Shown here piece after piece: positions 25,656 through 33,543 of a DNA stretch of 46,255 nt. The stretch comes from Erwinia mallotivora. Its GTDB lineage: Bacteria; Pseudomonadota; Gammaproteobacteria; Enterobacterales; Enterobacteriaceae. The DNA lies in assembly GCF_000590885.1 (NCBI RefSeq), contig NZ_JFHN01000070.1:1-46255 (forward strand). Direction: 5' to 3'. The translations under genes were made by a program, and so were the position numbers. Below the pieces are notes generated by a model, which did not search any database, was not told the origin of the DNA, and saw nothing but the letters and a program-made list of their open reading frames with translations. The number at the start of each line of letters is the position of its first letter. Position 1 is the first letter of the stretch.

Positions 25656-27098
25656 GCCTGTGATGCTCTGGCCGGTTTGCTGAATGTCCGGAGAGGTTGC
25701 AGGGTGCCGGGCAGGGCTGATACCCATCGCCAGCGTCAGGCCAAAGGTATTGATCCCCTCGCGGCTACTGGCGAAGACATCTCCCCGGTGCATCAGCGCG
25801 ACGGCCCTGACAATGGAGAGCCCCAGCCCGTGATGGGTGTTGCTGTGGCTTCGTGAGGCGTCCGTGCGGTAAAAGCGTTCGAATAATCGTTGCAGATGAT
25901 CGGCTGCGATCGGTTCACCGTGATTGGCAACGGCAACCCTCGCCATACCATTCTGCTGGCTCAGGGTGACGGTCACGGTACTGTGGTGAAATGCATATCG
26001 CGCGCTGTTTTCCAGTAAATTAGCCAGCGAGCGATGAAATAAGCGTTTGTCGATGCGCGCCGTCACATCGCCTTCAACCGCGATGGAAAGCTGACTGGCT
26101 GCGAAAGAGGGCTCAACATATTCTGCGGTTTTCAGCGTCTCCTCGCGCAGTGACACGGCGGCAAGCTGTGTGGCATGTTCGCCCGCCTGCGCATGAGAGA
26201 GAAAAAGCATGTCATTAACAATCGACGTCATTCTCTCAAGTTCTTCCAGATTGGATGCCAGCAGCTCTTGCAGTTCATCCTTATTCCGCTCACGCGACAG
26301 GCCCAGTTGCGTTTGTCCAATCAGATTGGTCAGCGGCGTTCTTAATTCATGTGCCACGTCGGCATTAAAACTTTCCAGCTGTCGCCAGGCGATCTCCTGC
26401 CGCTCCAGCACGCCGTTAAAAGCCATCGCCAGCGTCTGTAACTCCTGCGAAAGGGCGAGGGTTTCTAAGCGGTTGCCGTAATTTCCCGGGGCCAGATGAT
26501 GCGCCTGTTTACTGAGATGACGCACGGGGCGCAGGCCAAATCGGGCAATGCCAAATCCCAGCAGTGCGACGGCAATCGCCCCCGTTACCGTGATCAACAC
26601 CAGTGCGCGGCTGAACTCGTTCAGCGTGCCAATATAGGGCGTGGAGTCGATAGCCACCACGTAGCGTAGCGCCGGACGCTGTTCGGAGGCCGGGATATCC
26701 GTTGCCAGCAAATAGAGATAGCAGGCATCTTTGCCCGCCCCCGTCACTTTGCTGACGCCGCCCGGCAGTGTCTGCCAGCGCACGCCTGCCGGTGGCGGGC
26801 CACCCAGCTGGAACTGTTTTTCATTACTCAATACCCAGTAGTGCACGCGCCCGCTCTCCACGCCGGAAAGCCTGCTGAAGCGGGCTGAAAGCGCGTGCCA
26901 TTGATCGTTACTGGTGGTTGCCGACATCCACTGTTCCATCAGCGAGTGACGAAACTGAAGCTCGTTATTCATCTGCTTACGCAGCGTCTCATGCAGGGAT
27001 GATCGCAATAACAGCGCGGAAATCGTCCCGGTCACTATCACCGCGATGGCAAACATCACCGCCAGGCGGGCTGAAATTGAGCTTTTAGCGGCCATCAT
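25653..27098 (-). CDS. Heavy-metal-type sensor histidine kinase (CusS-like)
   Basis: About 481 aa from the ATG at 27098, which overlaps the regulator stop by 14 bp; a longer frame upstream adds unlikely residues. It has one hydrophobic segment near residue 20, a periplasmic sensor region, a second hydrophobic segment, HAMP, then the H-box FNADVAHELRTPLTNLIGQTQ and ATPase motifs LLENSARYAFHHS and HHGLGLSIVRAVA. It phosphorylates the response regulator encoded just upstream. The sensor region is not diagnostic for copper, silver or a reactive species. Confidence 0.9.
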   Translation of the reverse strand: MMAAKSSISARLAVMFAIAVIVTGTISALLLRSSLHETLRKQMNNELQFRHSLMEQWMSATTSNDQWHALSARFSRLSGVESGRVHYWVLSNEKQFQLGGPPPAGVRWQTLPGGVSKVTGAGKDACYLYLLATDIPASEQRPALRYVVAIDSTPYIGTLNEFSRALVLITVTGAIAVALLGFGIARFGLRPVRHLSKQAHHLAPGNYGNRLETLALSQELQTLAMAFNGVLERQEIAWRQLESFNADVAHELRTPLTNLIGQTQLGLSRERNKDELQELLASNLEELERMTSIVNDMLFLSHAQAGEHATQLAAVSLREETLKTAEYVEPSFAASQLSIAVEGDVTARIDKRLFHRSLANLLENSARYAFHHSTVTVTLSQQNGMARVAVANHGEPIAADHLQRLFERFYRTDASRSHSNTHHGLGLSIVRAVALMHRGDVFASSREGINTFGLTLAMGISPARHPATSPDIQQTGQSITG

Positions 27099-27795
27099 CG
27101 TCACTTGTTTGCGGGCTTTGCGGGCGCGTTTCGAGGACGTAGCCCATTCCCCGTACGGTATGCAGCAATTTATTGCTGAAAGGTGCATCCACTTTGGCTT
27201 TCAGCCGTTTAATGGCGACTTCCACCACATTGGCATCGCTGTCGAAATTCATATCCCATACCTGCTCGGCGATCATCATTTTCGACAGGATCTCTCCCTG
27301 ATGCCTTGCCAACAGGCTTAACAGCGCAAACTCTTTCGCGGTCAGCTCCAGGCGCTGACCTGCACGGGTGACCCGACGGGCCAGCAGATCGATTTTCAGA
27401 TCGTCTGTTTCCAGTTGGGTCGCGTCCGTGCCATCCTGGTTGCGCCGCCGCAGCAGTGCCTGAAGCCGGGCAATCAGTTCCGTCAGCGAGAAGGGCTTGG
27501 GCAGGTAATCATCTGCGCCAAGACGCAATCCTTTCACCCGTTCATCGACCGATCCCCTGGCGGATAACATCAGCACCGGGGTTTGCCGGGTCTTTCTCAG
27601 GCTGGCAATTACCGCGTAACCATCCATACCCGGTAGCATGACGTCCAGAATAATGGCGTCGAAGTCACACTCCAGCGCCAGATGCAGGCCATCAATACCG
27701 TTGGTTGCCAGGTTAACCGTAAATCCCTGTTCACTCAGCGCGCGATGAATATAAGAAGAGGTTTTATCTTCATCTTCCACCAACAATATCCGCAT
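27085..27795 (-). CDS. OmpR-family response regulator (CusR/HprR-like)
   Basis: 236 aa. An N-terminal receiver (MRILLVEDEDKTSSYIH, phosphorylation Asp in DAIILDVMLPGMDG) and a C-terminal winged helix (AKEFALLSLLARHQGE, VEVAIKRLKAKVD, HTVRGMGYVL). The conserved VWDMNFDSDANV matches the heavy-metal regulator group that includes CusR. It is first in a probable operon with the kinase, the CMD protein and the cupin. Two identical-architecture dyads (25642-25655 and 27884-27897) in the neighbourhood are candidate binding sites. Confidence 0.92.
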   Translation of the reverse strand: MRILLVEDEDKTSSYIHRALSEQGFTVNLATNGIDGLHLALECDFDAIILDVMLPGMDGYAVIASLRKTRQTPVLMLSARGSVDERVKGLRLGADDYLPKPFSLTELIARLQALLRRRNQDGTDATQLETDDLKIDLLARRVTRAGQRLELTAKEFALLSLLARHQGEILSKMMIAEQVWDMNFDSDANVVEVAIKRLKAKVDAPFSNKLLHTVRGMGYVLETRPQSPQTSDDDGR

Positions 27796-27883
27796 GATTG
27801 TTCCCTTATTTTGTTAACGCCGTGATTCGTCGATTTTAACGCGTAATCCGCAGCAAATGGCTGACATTTTGCTGACGGCCAGC

Positions 27884-27897
27884 TGACATTTTTGTCA
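27884..27897. promoter_or_regulatory. Candidate response-regulator box in the divergent promoter region
   Basis: TGACATTTTTGTCA is a perfect TGACA/TGTCA dyad with a 4-nt centre, flanked by CTGAC repeats. It is about 90 nt before the regulator start and within the region divergent to the alpha/beta hydrolase gene. It has the same layout as known CusR-type sites and the same TGAC-N6-GTCA core as 25642-25655. Confidence 0.6.
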
Positions 27898-28070
27898 GGT
27901 TTTTTGCTGTGCGAGCGGGCTGTCAGAAATGTTATCTGGCGGTCATCCTGCTGACAGCGTACCCGCCCTAAATTAATCCGCTCGTCTGCTGCAATTATCC
28001 GGCTGTGAAGGCTGGCAATAAATCCGGGCTGTTCAATAAAAGTCTCAATATTTCATTGAGGGAGCGGTGT

Positions 28071-29126
28071 ATGAACATAAAGGTATTCCCAACAACGTTA
28101 CTGAGCGCATTACTGTGTCTCTCTACAGGAGGAGCGATGGCTGCTGATTACAAACTGAATCCGTTTACCCTGACCTATGAAGGAGCAATAACGGAAAATG
28201 TACCGGGTAAGGTGAATATTCATCCGGTCACCTATCTGCTGCACGGGATTAAAATTGCCGCCAATGTTTATACTCCGGCAAATTACGACCCGGCAAAAAA
28301 ATATCCTGCTGTAGCCATTGCGCATCCCAATGGCGGGGTGAAAGAGCAGACCGCCGGGTTATATGCACAGCGGCTGGCTGCCGCAGGATATATTACCATC
28401 GCGGCGGATGCCTCTTATCAGGGAGCCAGCGGCGGTGAGCCTCGCAACGTCGACAAGCCTGCTAACCGTATTGAGGATATTCACGGTATGGCGGATTACC
28501 TTGCACAGTATCCCGGCGTGGACAGCAGTCGTCTGGGGCTGTTGGGGATCTGCGGCGGCGGCGGCTATTCCCTGTTTGCGGCTGAAACCGATAAACGTTT
28601 TAAAGCCGTGGCAACCCTGAGCATGTTTAATTCAGGTCGGGTGCGGCGTAACGGGTTTGAGGACTCACAGATTGCTACTATTCAGCAGCGTCTGAAACAG
28701 GCTTCTGATGCCCGTGCTCAGGAAGCGGCGGGCGGTGAGGTGGCCTATATCGGTAATGTCCGCCTGACCGACCAGCAGATTGCTGCACTGCCGTTTGAAA
28801 TGTATCGCGAAGGGTATGAGTATTACAGCAAGACCAACGCACATCCGGGTTCCGATCCCAAATATACCACCAGCAGTTTACTTGACCTGATGAGCTGGGA
28901 TGCCACCACTAATCTGGAGTTGCTGAACCAGCCGCTGTTGATGATGGCCGGTTCAAAAGCAGACTCGCTGTATATGACCCAGGATGCGTTTAAAAAAGCG
29001 GTCAACGCCAAAGACAAAGAGCTGTTTCTGATCCCTGGCGCGACCCATATTCAGACTTACTGGAAACAGCCTTATGTCGATCAGGCTGTCGATAAACTGA
29101 CGCAGTTTTACGGCAAAACCCTGTAA
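28071..29126 (+). CDS. Secreted alpha/beta hydrolase (dienelactone hydrolase-like)
   Basis: 351 aa. GGGAG precedes the ATG at 28071, which gives a signal peptide (MNIKVFPTTLLSALLCLSTGGAMA). The alpha/beta hydrolase core follows: HPNGGVKEQTAGLYAQRLAAAGY with the oxyanion region, then LLGICGGGGYS, where the nucleophile elbow carries Cys161 in place of serine, as in dienelactone hydrolases, and a late GATHIQTY supplying the histidine. It is divergent from the two-component operon and has the response-regulator box upstream. Substrate unknown; an exported esterase or lactonase is likely. Confidence 0.85.
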   Translation: MNIKVFPTTLLSALLCLSTGGAMAADYKLNPFTLTYEGAITENVPGKVNIHPVTYLLHGIKIAANVYTPANYDPAKKYPAVAIAHPNGGVKEQTAGLYAQRLAAAGYITIAADASYQGASGGEPRNVDKPANRIEDIHGMADYLAQYPGVDSSRLGLLGICGGGGYSLFAAETDKRFKAVATLSMFNSGRVRRNGFEDSQIATIQQRLKQASDARAQEAAGGEVAYIGNVRLTDQQIAALPFEMYREGYEYYSKTNAHPGSDPKYTTSSLLDLMSWDATTNLELLNQPLLMMAGSKADSLYMTQDAFKKAVNAKDKELFLIPGATHIQTYWKQPYVDQAVDKLTQFYGKTL

Positions 29127-29139
29127 TCCGGCGAAAAGC

Positions 29140-30225
29140 TCAGTGAGTCAAAGCCAGCCAGCCGTGGACGCCCATATACAGCCCCACGGCGGCAATCAGC
29201 AGACTGGAAAACAGCGGCGCTTTTCTGGCGATGGCATCGAAACCGCGCCAGTGAGCGACTCTGCGCACGCTGAGGGCGGCACCCACGCCGACGGCCACCA
29301 GCGTCAGGGCCAGACCGATGCTGAAACAGAACACCATTGTTGCACCTAACACCAGCGCTTTCAGCTGCAAACAAATCAACAGCACGGTAATGGCCGCAGG
29401 GCAGGGGATCAGCCCGCCGGTCAGGCCGAATAACAGGATTTGCACGTTCGACACCGCTCTACCATCAAAGCGCCGTTTAATCTCACTGGCATGGGCCAGC
29501 TGGTGGGCATCCTGGTACTCCTCTGCGGCTGCCGGACCGGAATTATGCGACTCACCAAATACCACATCGTAATCATGCACGTGACCGCGATGACCCAGTG
29601 AAAGCCGGGCATTAATGTTATGGGGTTCGGGAACCGGGTGTTCCGATTCCAGATAATCGCCGTGGTCGATAAAATTAAAAATCCGCGAAAAGGGGCCGCT
29701 TCCGCAGCGTGCCGTCAGTGATACCTCGCCAGCCTGCCAGCGATTACCGGATAACACCCGCAAATGCCAGCGTGCCTGCTGCGGCTGTCCGGCGATGGAC
29801 AGCGCCACTCTGCCGTGACCGGTATTAATCAGCTTTTCGTCGGGCCGCAGCTGCACGGTTTCCAGCTTCGCTTTACGCGCGTTTTTCTCATCCTGCAAGG
29901 CCGTGCGGAACATCCATAGCGCAGTGCCAAGCACGATGACTGCGGAAATCAGCTGCAACCACGGCTCTGCGGATTCAGCGGTAAAGCGATTGCTGATATA
30001 CATGCCGCCGAAAGCAATCAGCCAGACGATAGCGGTGTGGGAGAGCGTGGCGGCCAGCCCCAGCATCACCGCCTGACGTACGCTTCCTTTTATGGCGATG
30101 ATAAATGCCGCCATCATGGTCTTGGAATGACCTGGCTCCAGCCCATGCAGGGCACCCAGCAGGATCGCTCCGGGAATGAAAAACCACGCATTACCCTGCT
30201 GGAGGAGGGTTGAAAAGTCGCTCAC
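29140..30225 (-). CDS. rcnA: RcnA nickel/cobalt efflux protein with an unusual inserted domain
   Basis: About 361 aa from a GTG at 30225 (an upstream TTG at 30240 is possible). The N-terminal part (LLGALHGLEPGHSKTMMAAF and LSHTAIVWLIAFGG) and the C-terminal part (GLTGGLIPCPAAITVLLI) match RcnA. E. coli RcnA has a His-rich cytoplasmic loop between these parts; here that loop is replaced by ~130 residues (KLETVQLRPDEK.. to HVHDYDVVFGES) with few histidines. The protein exports Ni and Co from the cytosol and is repressed by RcnR. Confidence 0.93.
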   Translation of the reverse strand: MSDFSTLLQQGNAWFFIPGAILLGALHGLEPGHSKTMMAAFIIAIKGSVRQAVMLGLAATLSHTAIVWLIAFGGMYISNRFTAESAEPWLQLISAVIVLGTALWMFRTALQDEKNARKAKLETVQLRPDEKLINTGHGRVALSIAGQPQQARWHLRVLSGNRWQAGEVSLTARCGSGPFSRIFNFIDHGDYLESEHPVPEPHNINARLSLGHRGHVHDYDVVFGESHNSGPAAAEEYQDAHQLAHASEIKRRFDGRAVSNVQILLFGLTGGLIPCPAAITVLLICLQLKALVLGATMVFCFSIGLALTLVAVGVGAALSVRRVAHWRGFDAIARKAPLFSSLLIAAVGLYMGVHGWLALTH

Positions 30226-30262
30226 AGGAATAATTCTCAACAGCTACAGGAGCGAATGATAG

Positions 30263-30277
30263 TACTCCCCCCCAGTA
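30263..30277. promoter_or_regulatory. RcnR operator 1
   Basis: TACTCCCCCCCAGTA matches the RcnR site structure, TACT-G/C tract-AGTA. It lies between the divergent rcnA and rcnR genes. Confidence 0.88.
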
Positions 30278-30282
30278 CAAAA

Positions 30283-30297
30283 TACTACCCCCCAGTA
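30283..30297. promoter_or_regulatory. RcnR operator 2
   Basis: TACTACCCCCCAGTA, 20 bp (two helical turns) from operator 1, so RcnR tetramers can bind both on one face. Confidence 0.88.
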
Positions 30298-30347
30298 GAT
30301 GCGAGGGTTATAATCTCCCTCCGGAATCTATGGCAATGGGGTGGCAG

Positions 30348-30620
30348 ATGTCGCATACCGTTCGTGATAAACAGAAGCTGAAAGCCCGTGCAAATAAGAT
30401 TCAGGGACAGGTTTCTGCCCTGACAAAAATGCTGGATGAACCCCATGAATGTGCGGCGGTATTGCAACAGATTGCGGCGATTCGTGGTGCGGTGAATGGC
30501 CTGATGCGTGAGGTGATCAAAGGGCACCTGACCGAGCATATTGTTCACGAAGAGGAGAGGGAAAAGCGCGAGGCGGAGCTGGCGGTGATACTGAAGGTGC
30601 TGGACTCCTACATCAAATAG
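30348..30620 (+). CDS. rcnR: RcnR nickel/cobalt-sensing repressor
   Basis: 90 aa, starting at the ATG that gives [12 protein letters not shown], the usual RcnR N-terminus. DUF156/CsoR-type fold: metal ligands in the N-terminal His3 region and Cys/His in [23 protein letters not shown], then [11 protein letters not shown]. It binds the two G/C-tract operators and releases them when nickel or cobalt binds. It is divergent from rcnA and followed by a strong terminator. Confidence 0.95.
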   Translation: MSHTVRDKQKLKARANKIQGQVSALTKMLDEPHECAAVLQQIAAIRGAVNGLMREVIKGHLTEHIVHEEEREKREAELAVILKVLDSYIK

Positions 30621-30669
30621 GCCCGACCACAGGACGCTGCTCAGCTGGCAAAAGATGTGGCACTGGCAG

Positions 30670-30700
30670 GCCCGGAGACAGAATGTTTCCGGGCTTTTTT
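30670..30700 (+). terminator. Terminator after rcnR
   Basis: GCCCGGA (30670-30676) pairs perfectly with TCCGGGC (30688-30694), followed by TTTTTT. It separates rcnR from a convergent small gene. Confidence 0.85.
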
Positions 30701-30702
30701 AT

Positions 30703-31023
30703 TCAGTTCATGGCGTAGCAGCGAGAGGTTGCCACGTTCTGATCGGACCCGCTGCCAGCGCCTTTCACCAGACAAATCACCGACTGCTTTTTGTGGTTAA
30801 GGATAACCACCGGGCCGTCGTTGCCGAGGGAGGCCGAGACAATCTTTGCCCCACCGTTGAGCAGTGTTTCCAGCGACTGATTCACCGCTTCCAGCTTTGT
30901 CGGGTATTCCAGGGCGTTTCCCGGCACTTTGGCACCACTTTCCGGCGGCCAGCCTGCCGCAGAGGCCAGCGCAGGTAGCAGTAACAGGCTACAGACAGTA
31001 ACAATAAGGCTTTTTTTCATCAT
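30703..31023 (-). CDS. Small exported protein of unknown function
   Basis: 106 aa. MKKSLIVTVCSLLLLPALASA is a good signal peptide; the two adjacent ATG codons (31020, 31023) have GAGAG just upstream. The mature part (AGWPPESGAKVPGNAL..) has VVILNHKKQSVICLVKG and a C-terminal SRCYAMN, leaving two Cys residues that may form a disulfide. I do not recognise the family. It faces rcnR and does not resemble RcnB. Confidence 0.6.
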   Translation of the reverse strand: MMKKSLIVTVCSLLLLPALASAAGWPPESGAKVPGNALEYPTKLEAVNQSLETLLNGGAKIVSASLGNDGPVVILNHKKQSVICLVKGAGSGSDQNVATSRCYAMN

Positions 31024-31406
31024 TTCTCTCTCAGTTTGACTGACGACAAACGGGGTGCCGCCCGAACGGTTGGCAGCATGCCCGGTTTTACCTGCGGGGT
31101 AAAGCCTGGGCATCCGTTATTCTGATACTCAATTGCGGCTTATGTAAAAGAGTCATACTTTTTCCCGATGACAAATTTCATCAGGCTGCGGAATACATTC
31201 CTTATTCTTATGTTTAATTTGGCTGCTGCTACCAGACTTTCCCTGAGTATTATCCTAAAAAAACAACAAAAAAAATAATAAAGCAAATAAATTTCATCAA
31301 GTTGCATATTATTGCCGTTGCGCTTTTTGCAGCGGAATATTATTTGACTTGAAAGGCATTTTGTTCACATTCAGGATGAAAGAATAAGAATTAAGAAAAA
31401 CTGATA

Positions 31407-32834
31407 ATGGAAACCAGTCCCATGTCCTGTAAGCGCTACCCGGTTACGGCTGATTCATTTCATGAAGAAAATATTATCATTTACCTGCCCGATCCTGAGG
31501 ATAAGGCATGTCTGCACGATATCGCCACGCGCCTGGCGATTGAGAGTACGCTGGAAGCCGATATGTTAAGCCGTCCCATCAGTCACTTTGTCGGGTGTAT
31601 TTTATCTGGCAGATTGCTGGTCGCTTATTCTGCTGACCGGCTGGTGGGGGCCGTCAGTTTAATCAGGCTGTCGGCAAATTATGCCGAGATAAGCAGTGCG
31701 TGGATTGACCGGGAATATCGCGGCAAGGGTATTTATTCCCGGCTGAAATCGACGATGTTAACCATGGCGAAACAGCTGGGTCTTCAGGTTGTTTCCTCAA
31801 CAAAAATTAAAAAAGATCAGACGTCAAAGTCATTAAAGTCAGGCATTAAATTTAATATGCTGCCGGTTTCCTACAGCTATTTACGAGGCAGGGACAGCCA
31901 GGCCTTTGCAACATGCTGTCGATGCGGTGCAAATAAAAATGCACAGAGCTGTGCCGAGCGCGATGTAACCTGCCTGCTCAGTATTGAGGTAAATAATCCG
32001 GAAGAGATAATCAGTTCGTCCGTTTTTTACAAAAATAATCTGAGTCGTAATATTCATCTTAATGAAGTCATTAAATCTGAGATATTAACAAAAACCCGTA
32101 ATTATACATCTGTTCTGACTGGAGGTAATATGTTTACAGATCACGGCTACAGCAAAAGTGAAATCGCTGGATTTAAAAATGAGCTGGCTGAAAAAGGCTA
32201 TCTGTTTATTCAGGATCTGCCTGATGGATTTGACCACCTTTATTTTTCTCAGGAATTTGGCAAGCTGCTGCCACAGTATGATGGCAACCTTGTCTGGTCC
32301 ATTCGGCCAAAGCCGGAGTTTGATAATCATTACCACTCCCTGAATACCAAAAAATTGAGCCCGCATACCGAATGCTATGAGTATCCCGGATTACCACCAA
32401 AATATTTATCATTGTGGTGTGTGACGCCGTCTGAATGTGGCGGCGGCCAGACCACCCTGCTGGACGTGCTCTCTTTCTTTGAGGAACTGTCAACAGAAGA
32501 GAAGAAAGTACTGACTGAGGAGCAGATTAACTTCGTTTCCAGCTCCGGTATTCAGTCCAGTGCGCTGGGTAAAAAAGCGTTGCATCCGATTGTCTCCGAG
32601 CAGAGCGAGGGCAAAAATCCGCTGATCAGATTCAGTCGTAACTGTGTGGAGAACTGTTCACCGGATGTAGAAAAGATTGGCGATAAGCTGGTGGCTAAAT
32701 TTGAAAAAGAGCATCTGAGTATCGACTGGAAAAAGAATTCATTTCTCATCTGGGATAACCAGCGGCTGGTGCATTCGCGTACCGCATTTGAGGACAGAAA
32801 TCGTGAGCTGAAGCGCGTCTGGTTGACTAATTAA
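31407..32834 (+). CDS. GNAT acetyltransferase fused to a clavaminate synthase-like Fe/2-oxoglutarate oxygenase
   Basis: 475 aa. Residues ~1-150 form a GNAT domain (LVGAVSLIRLSANYAEISSAW then DREYRGKGIYSRLKS, the acetyl-CoA loop); a Cys-rich segment CCRCGANKNAQSC, perhaps metal-binding, follows. Residues ~245-475 are a TauD/clavaminate synthase-like domain: HTECYEY gives the first His and acid (His320, Glu322), LVHSRTAFEDRNRELKRVW the second His (456) and the 2-oxoglutarate Arg. HxE rather than HxD is typical of asparagine-oxygenase-like members. An SD-ATG pair at 32121-32132 inside the gene could also yield the oxygenase alone. First gene of a novel operon; AT-richer than its surroundings. 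Confidence 0.88.
   Translation: METSPMSCKRYPVTADSFHEENIIIYLPDPEDKACLHDIATRLAIESTLEADMLSRPISHFVGCILSGRLLVAYSADRLVGAVSLIRLSANYAEISSAWIDREYRGKGIYSRLKSTMLTMAKQLGLQVVSSTKIKKDQTSKSLKSGIKFNMLPVSYSYLRGRDSQAFATCCRCGANKNAQSCAERDVTCLLSIEVNNPEEIISSSVFYKNNLSRNIHLNEVIKSEILTKTRNYTSVLTGGNMFTDHGYSKSEIAGFKNELAEKGYLFIQDLPDGFDHLYFSQEFGKLLPQYDGNLVWSIRPKPEFDNHYHSLNTKKLSPHTECYEYPGLPPKYLSLWCVTPSECGGGQTTLLDVLSFFEELSTEEKKVLTEEQINFVSSSGIQSSALGKKALHPIVSEQSEGKNPLIRFSRNCVENCSPDVEKIGDKLVAKFEKEHLSIDWKKNSFLIWDNQRLVHSRTAFEDRNRELKRVWLTN
32121..32132 (+). promoter_or_regulatory. Internal ribosome-binding site and ATG of the fused oxygenase domain
   Basis: GGAGG (32121-32125) followed 4 nt later by ATG (32130-32132) lies in frame, at the exact border between linker and oxygenase domain. 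It could produce a 234-aa stand-alone oxygenase besides the fusion. Confidence 0.45.
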
Positions 32835-32873
32835 GGACCCATAAACCATGCACTCCACGCAGAAAAGAAGGCA

Positions 32874-33539
32874 TTGAAAAATGCCTTAATCAGTACAGGC
32901 TATGTTTATATTAATGACATCAGAACTGAGGATGAATTTTTATCTGTGGTGCAGGATGTGGGGAAAATTGTTCCTCAGTACGATAACCAGCTGGTCTGGA
33001 GTATCAAGGCTGAGAAACGATTCGAAAATACCTATCATTCAAAAAATAACAAAGAGCTGATGCCGCATACGGAGTGTTATGAATATAACTCTCTGCCGCC
33101 ACGCTATTTAGCCTTGTGGTGTAAAGAGCCGGGTAATGAAGGTGAAGGTTTTACCTGGCTCAGTAATCTCATGCCATTTTTCGATATGATCCCTGCTGGC
33201 AAAAAGAAAGAGCTGGAGAATATTCCATTACGCTATTTTTCCACGGCGGGGCTACAGGAGGAGAATATTGGTAAAGAGGCCTGGCATCCTTTCCTCAGCT
33301 ATGCGCCTGACGGCACGCCACTGGTCAGATTCTCTTATACCTGTATGGATTATTCGGCGTTAGCGGATTTTTCAGACCTGCGTGACGAGTTGATGACATT
33401 TATTAATGCGAACGCGATAAAAATTGCCTGGAAGAAAAATGCGTTGCTGATCTGGGATAATTTCAGACTGGTCCATTCACGTAGCGGATACAGTAATTAT
33501 AATCGCGAACTTCGCCGGGTATGGCTGGTAGAGGACTGA
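32874..33539 (+). CDS. Second clavaminate synthase-like Fe/2-oxoglutarate oxygenase
   Basis: 221 aa from the TTG at 32874. Paralogue of the oxygenase domain in the previous gene: the metal triad lies in HTECYEY (His65, Glu67) and LVHSRSGYSNYNRELRRVW (His201 and the co-substrate Arg). No in-frame ATG or GTG exists after the previous stop, although similarity to the paralogue continues upstream of the TTG (LHAEKKALKNAL). AAGGA at 32833-32837 instead faces an ATG at 32848 in another frame, whose stop TGA overlaps the TTG. Two related oxygenases in one operon imply two oxidations, or a heteromeric enzyme, on one substrate. Confidence 0.85.
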   Translation: MKNALISTGYVYINDIRTEDEFLSVVQDVGKIVPQYDNQLVWSIKAEKRFENTYHSKNNKELMPHTECYEYNSLPPRYLALWCKEPGNEGEGFTWLSNLMPFFDMIPAGKKKELENIPLRYFSTAGLQEENIGKEAWHPFLSYAPDGTPLVRFSYTCMDYSALADFSDLRDELMTFINANAIKIAWKKNALLIWDNFRLVHSRSGYSNYNRELRRVWLVED

Positions 33540-33543
33540 TAAA

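Noticed and set aside
30703-31023. RcnB identity for the small exported protein
   Set aside because: Gene position beside rcnR suggested it, but the sequence does not resemble RcnB.
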